A stretch of DNA of 13,498 bases. Origin: Acetomicrobium sp. UBA3949. Its GTDB lineage: Bacteria > Synergistota > Synergistia > Synergistales > Acetomicrobiaceae. A model generated the notes under the pieces. It was given only the letters and a program-made list of their open reading frames with translations. It was not told the origin of the DNA and made no database searches. Shown here piece after piece: positions 12,490 to 13,498 of this stretch. Made by a program: the position numbers and the translations under genes. Within the stretch, counting starts at the first letter, position 1; the number at the start of each line of letters is the position of its first letter. The stretch spans positions 1 to 13,498 of the forward strand of contig DGDP01000059.1 in assembly GCA_002385485.1 (NCBI GenBank), read 5' to 3'.

Positions 12490-13498
12490 ATGGGTAAAGA
12501 GTCTAACAACTGGTTGTATAGATATTTCCACCTCGAAGAAAATCATACTAACGTCAAGACAGAAATTATTGCTGGGCTTACAACCTTCGCGACAATGGCA
12601 TATATTGTAGCGGTCGTGCCTGCAATGTTGGCTGAAGGAGGTTTGCCAAGGGGTTCTGTTTTGAGCGTTGTGGTATTAATGACAGTTATTACGACAGCGG
12701 CTATGGCTCTTTACACCAACAGGCCTTTCGCCCTAGGTCCGGGAATGGGAAGTGTAGCTATATTCAGCCTCACTCTTCTAAAAGGAGGTGTGCCTCTTCC
12801 CGTAGCTTCGGGCATCATAGTACTGAGCGGTTTGATATTTATGGCCATGAGCTTTCTTGGAGTGAGAGATTTTATAGTAAAAATTATCCCACCCAGCGTA
12901 AAAATAGCCCTAGGAGCGGGAATCGGTTTATTTATTTCATGTATTGGGTTTCGCCAAGCCGGAATAATCGTAGCTGATGCCAGCAAAAATGTCTTAAGCT
13001 TTGGAAATCTAGCCCAACCAAAGGTAGCATTAGCACTTATCGGTTTTATGTTAATACTCTTTTTCGAGAGCAGAAAGGTAAAAGGTGGGATAATCCTTTC
13101 CATTATATTAGCCACCATCATAGGAATTCCCTTGGGTATAACGAAAATTCCATCTTCAATAATCACGATACCCGATAGTATTGCTCCTCTGGCCTTTAAG
13201 GTTGACCTTTTAAGTGCAATGAAAGTTCAATATTTGCCTTTTCTCTTAGCCTTCTTTATTCCAGACTTCTTTTCTACTTTAGGATCAATCTTAGGGGTTG
13301 GGGCTTTAGGCGGTTTTTTGGACGAAAAAGGTAACTTACCTGGCATCGAGAAATGTTTTTATGTAGATAGTTGCGCAACAACTTTTGGAGGTTTGTTTTC
13401 TTGTCCAGTTATGACTATTTACCTTGAAAGCTCTGCTGGCGTAGCAGCAGGAGGCCGGACAGGATTGACAGCGTTGGTCACAGCTTGCGCATTCATGG
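12490..13498 (+). CDS. AzgA-like NCS2 nucleobase permease (3' end outside window)
   Basis: An inner-membrane proton symporter of the NCS2/AzgA group (hypoxanthine, guanine or adenine uptake in characterised members). The frame is open from ATG 12490 to the right edge, 336 codons; AzgA proteins usually have about 430-490 residues, so roughly the last quarter is missing. The N-terminus NVKTEIIAGLTTFATMAYIV is typical, as are FLDEKGNLPGIEK (276-288) and YLESSAGVAAGGRTGLTA (311-328), which carries Glu313. Multiple hydrophobic segments are visible throughout. Two substrate-site regions depart from the family: the usual GMGLNAYF is GMGSVAIF (85-92), and the usual D-x-F-D-T-x-G-T is DFFSTLGS (259-266). 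The start is supported by GGGAGAG just upstream. Substrate is uncertain because of these changes. Confidence 0.85.
   Translation, partial: MGKESNNWLYRYFHLEENHTNVKTEIIAGLTTFATMAYIVAVVPAMLAEGGLPRGSVLSVVVLMTVITTAAMALYTNRPFALGPGMGSVAIFSLTLLKGGVPLPVASGIIVLSGLIFMAMSFLGVRDFIVKIIPPSVKIALGAGIGLFISCIGFRQAGIIVADASKNVLSFGNLAQPKVALALIGFMLILFFESRKVKGGIILSIILATIIGIPLGITKIPSSIITIPDSIAPLAFKVDLLSAMKVQYLPFLLAFFIPDFFSTLGSILGVGALGGFLDEKGNLPGIEKCFYVDSCATTFGGLFSCPVMTIYLESSAGVAAGGRTGLTALVTACAFM

Noticed and set aside
12711..13166. 151-residue reading frame on the minus strand
   Set aside because: It is fully antisense to the permease gene, rich in Pro/Ile/Lys as expected from a shadow of hydrophobic codons, with no recognisable motif or ribosome binding site.
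1..13498. CRISPR arrays, insertion sequences, tRNA/rRNA genes, toxin-antitoxin or defence genes
   Set aside because: I looked for repeated units, transposase or integrase motifs and RNA gene signatures on both strands and found none; all genes fit housekeeping or metabolic operons.

Overview
The window is an ordinary-looking bacterial chromosomal stretch with dense, well-formed operons, no mobile elements, no CRISPR array and no rRNA or tRNA genes that I can see. Ferredoxin-linked 2-oxoacid oxidoreductase genes, a TDH of the short-chain type, a glyoxylate-reductase-like dehydrogenase resembling those of Thermococcales, and a TrmD fused to a second SPOUT methyltransferase suggest an anaerobic, amino-acid-fermenting and probably thermophilic bacterium. 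My best guess is Synergistota (Acetomicrobium/Anaerobaculum-like). This is inferred from gene content and has not been tested by any search.

Layout. (1) Positions 1-2580 (+): a two-subunit 2-oxoacid:ferredoxin oxidoreductase, with a gamma-alpha fused subunit cut off by the left edge and then the TPP/Fe-S beta subunit. (2) Positions 2612-2647: a bidirectional terminator against the convergent gene that follows. (3) Positions 2666-3628 (-): an SDR-type L-threonine 3-dehydrogenase with a TTG start and an inverted-repeat-bearing leader. (4) Positions 3784-8275 (-): the translation/secretion operon ylxM-ffh-rpsP-khpA-rimM-trmD-rplS, very tightly packed, ending in a strong intrinsic terminator and starting from a perfect-consensus sigma-70 promoter (TTGACA-17-TATAAT). 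That promoter is nested in a long inverted repeat. (5) Positions 8492-9481 (-): a D-2-hydroxyacid dehydrogenase of the glyoxylate reductase type with its own promoter. (6) Positions 9482-9837: a divergent regulatory region. (7) Positions 9847-12406 (+): a pantothenate operon made of a Rossmann/DUF2520 protein (candidate PanG-type ketopantoate reductase), panB and panC. (8) Position 12490 to the right edge (+): the first 336 codons of a divergent AzgA-like NCS2 nucleobase permease.

How the genes fit together. The central operon couples SRP-dependent targeting (YlxM, Ffh), ribosomal proteins (S16, L19), ribosome maturation (RimM), an RNA-binding KH protein (KhpA) and tRNA G37 methylation (TrmD). 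The pan operon would carry ketoisovalerate to ketopantoate (PanB), ketopantoate to pantoate (the DUF2520 protein, if it is PanG) and pantoate plus beta-alanine to pantothenate (PanC). KorAB, TDH and GyaR are catabolic oxidoreductases consistent with amino-acid fermentation.

Points most worth attention: the in-frame TrmD plus Tm1570-like tandem SPOUT fusion; the promoter nested in a terminator-like inverted repeat in front of ylxM; the DUF2520-panB-panC arrangement with an AA-bulged hairpin in its leader; and the permease lacking usual AzgA substrate-site residues. None of these is a wholly novel system. They are fusions, regulatory arrangements and family variants.
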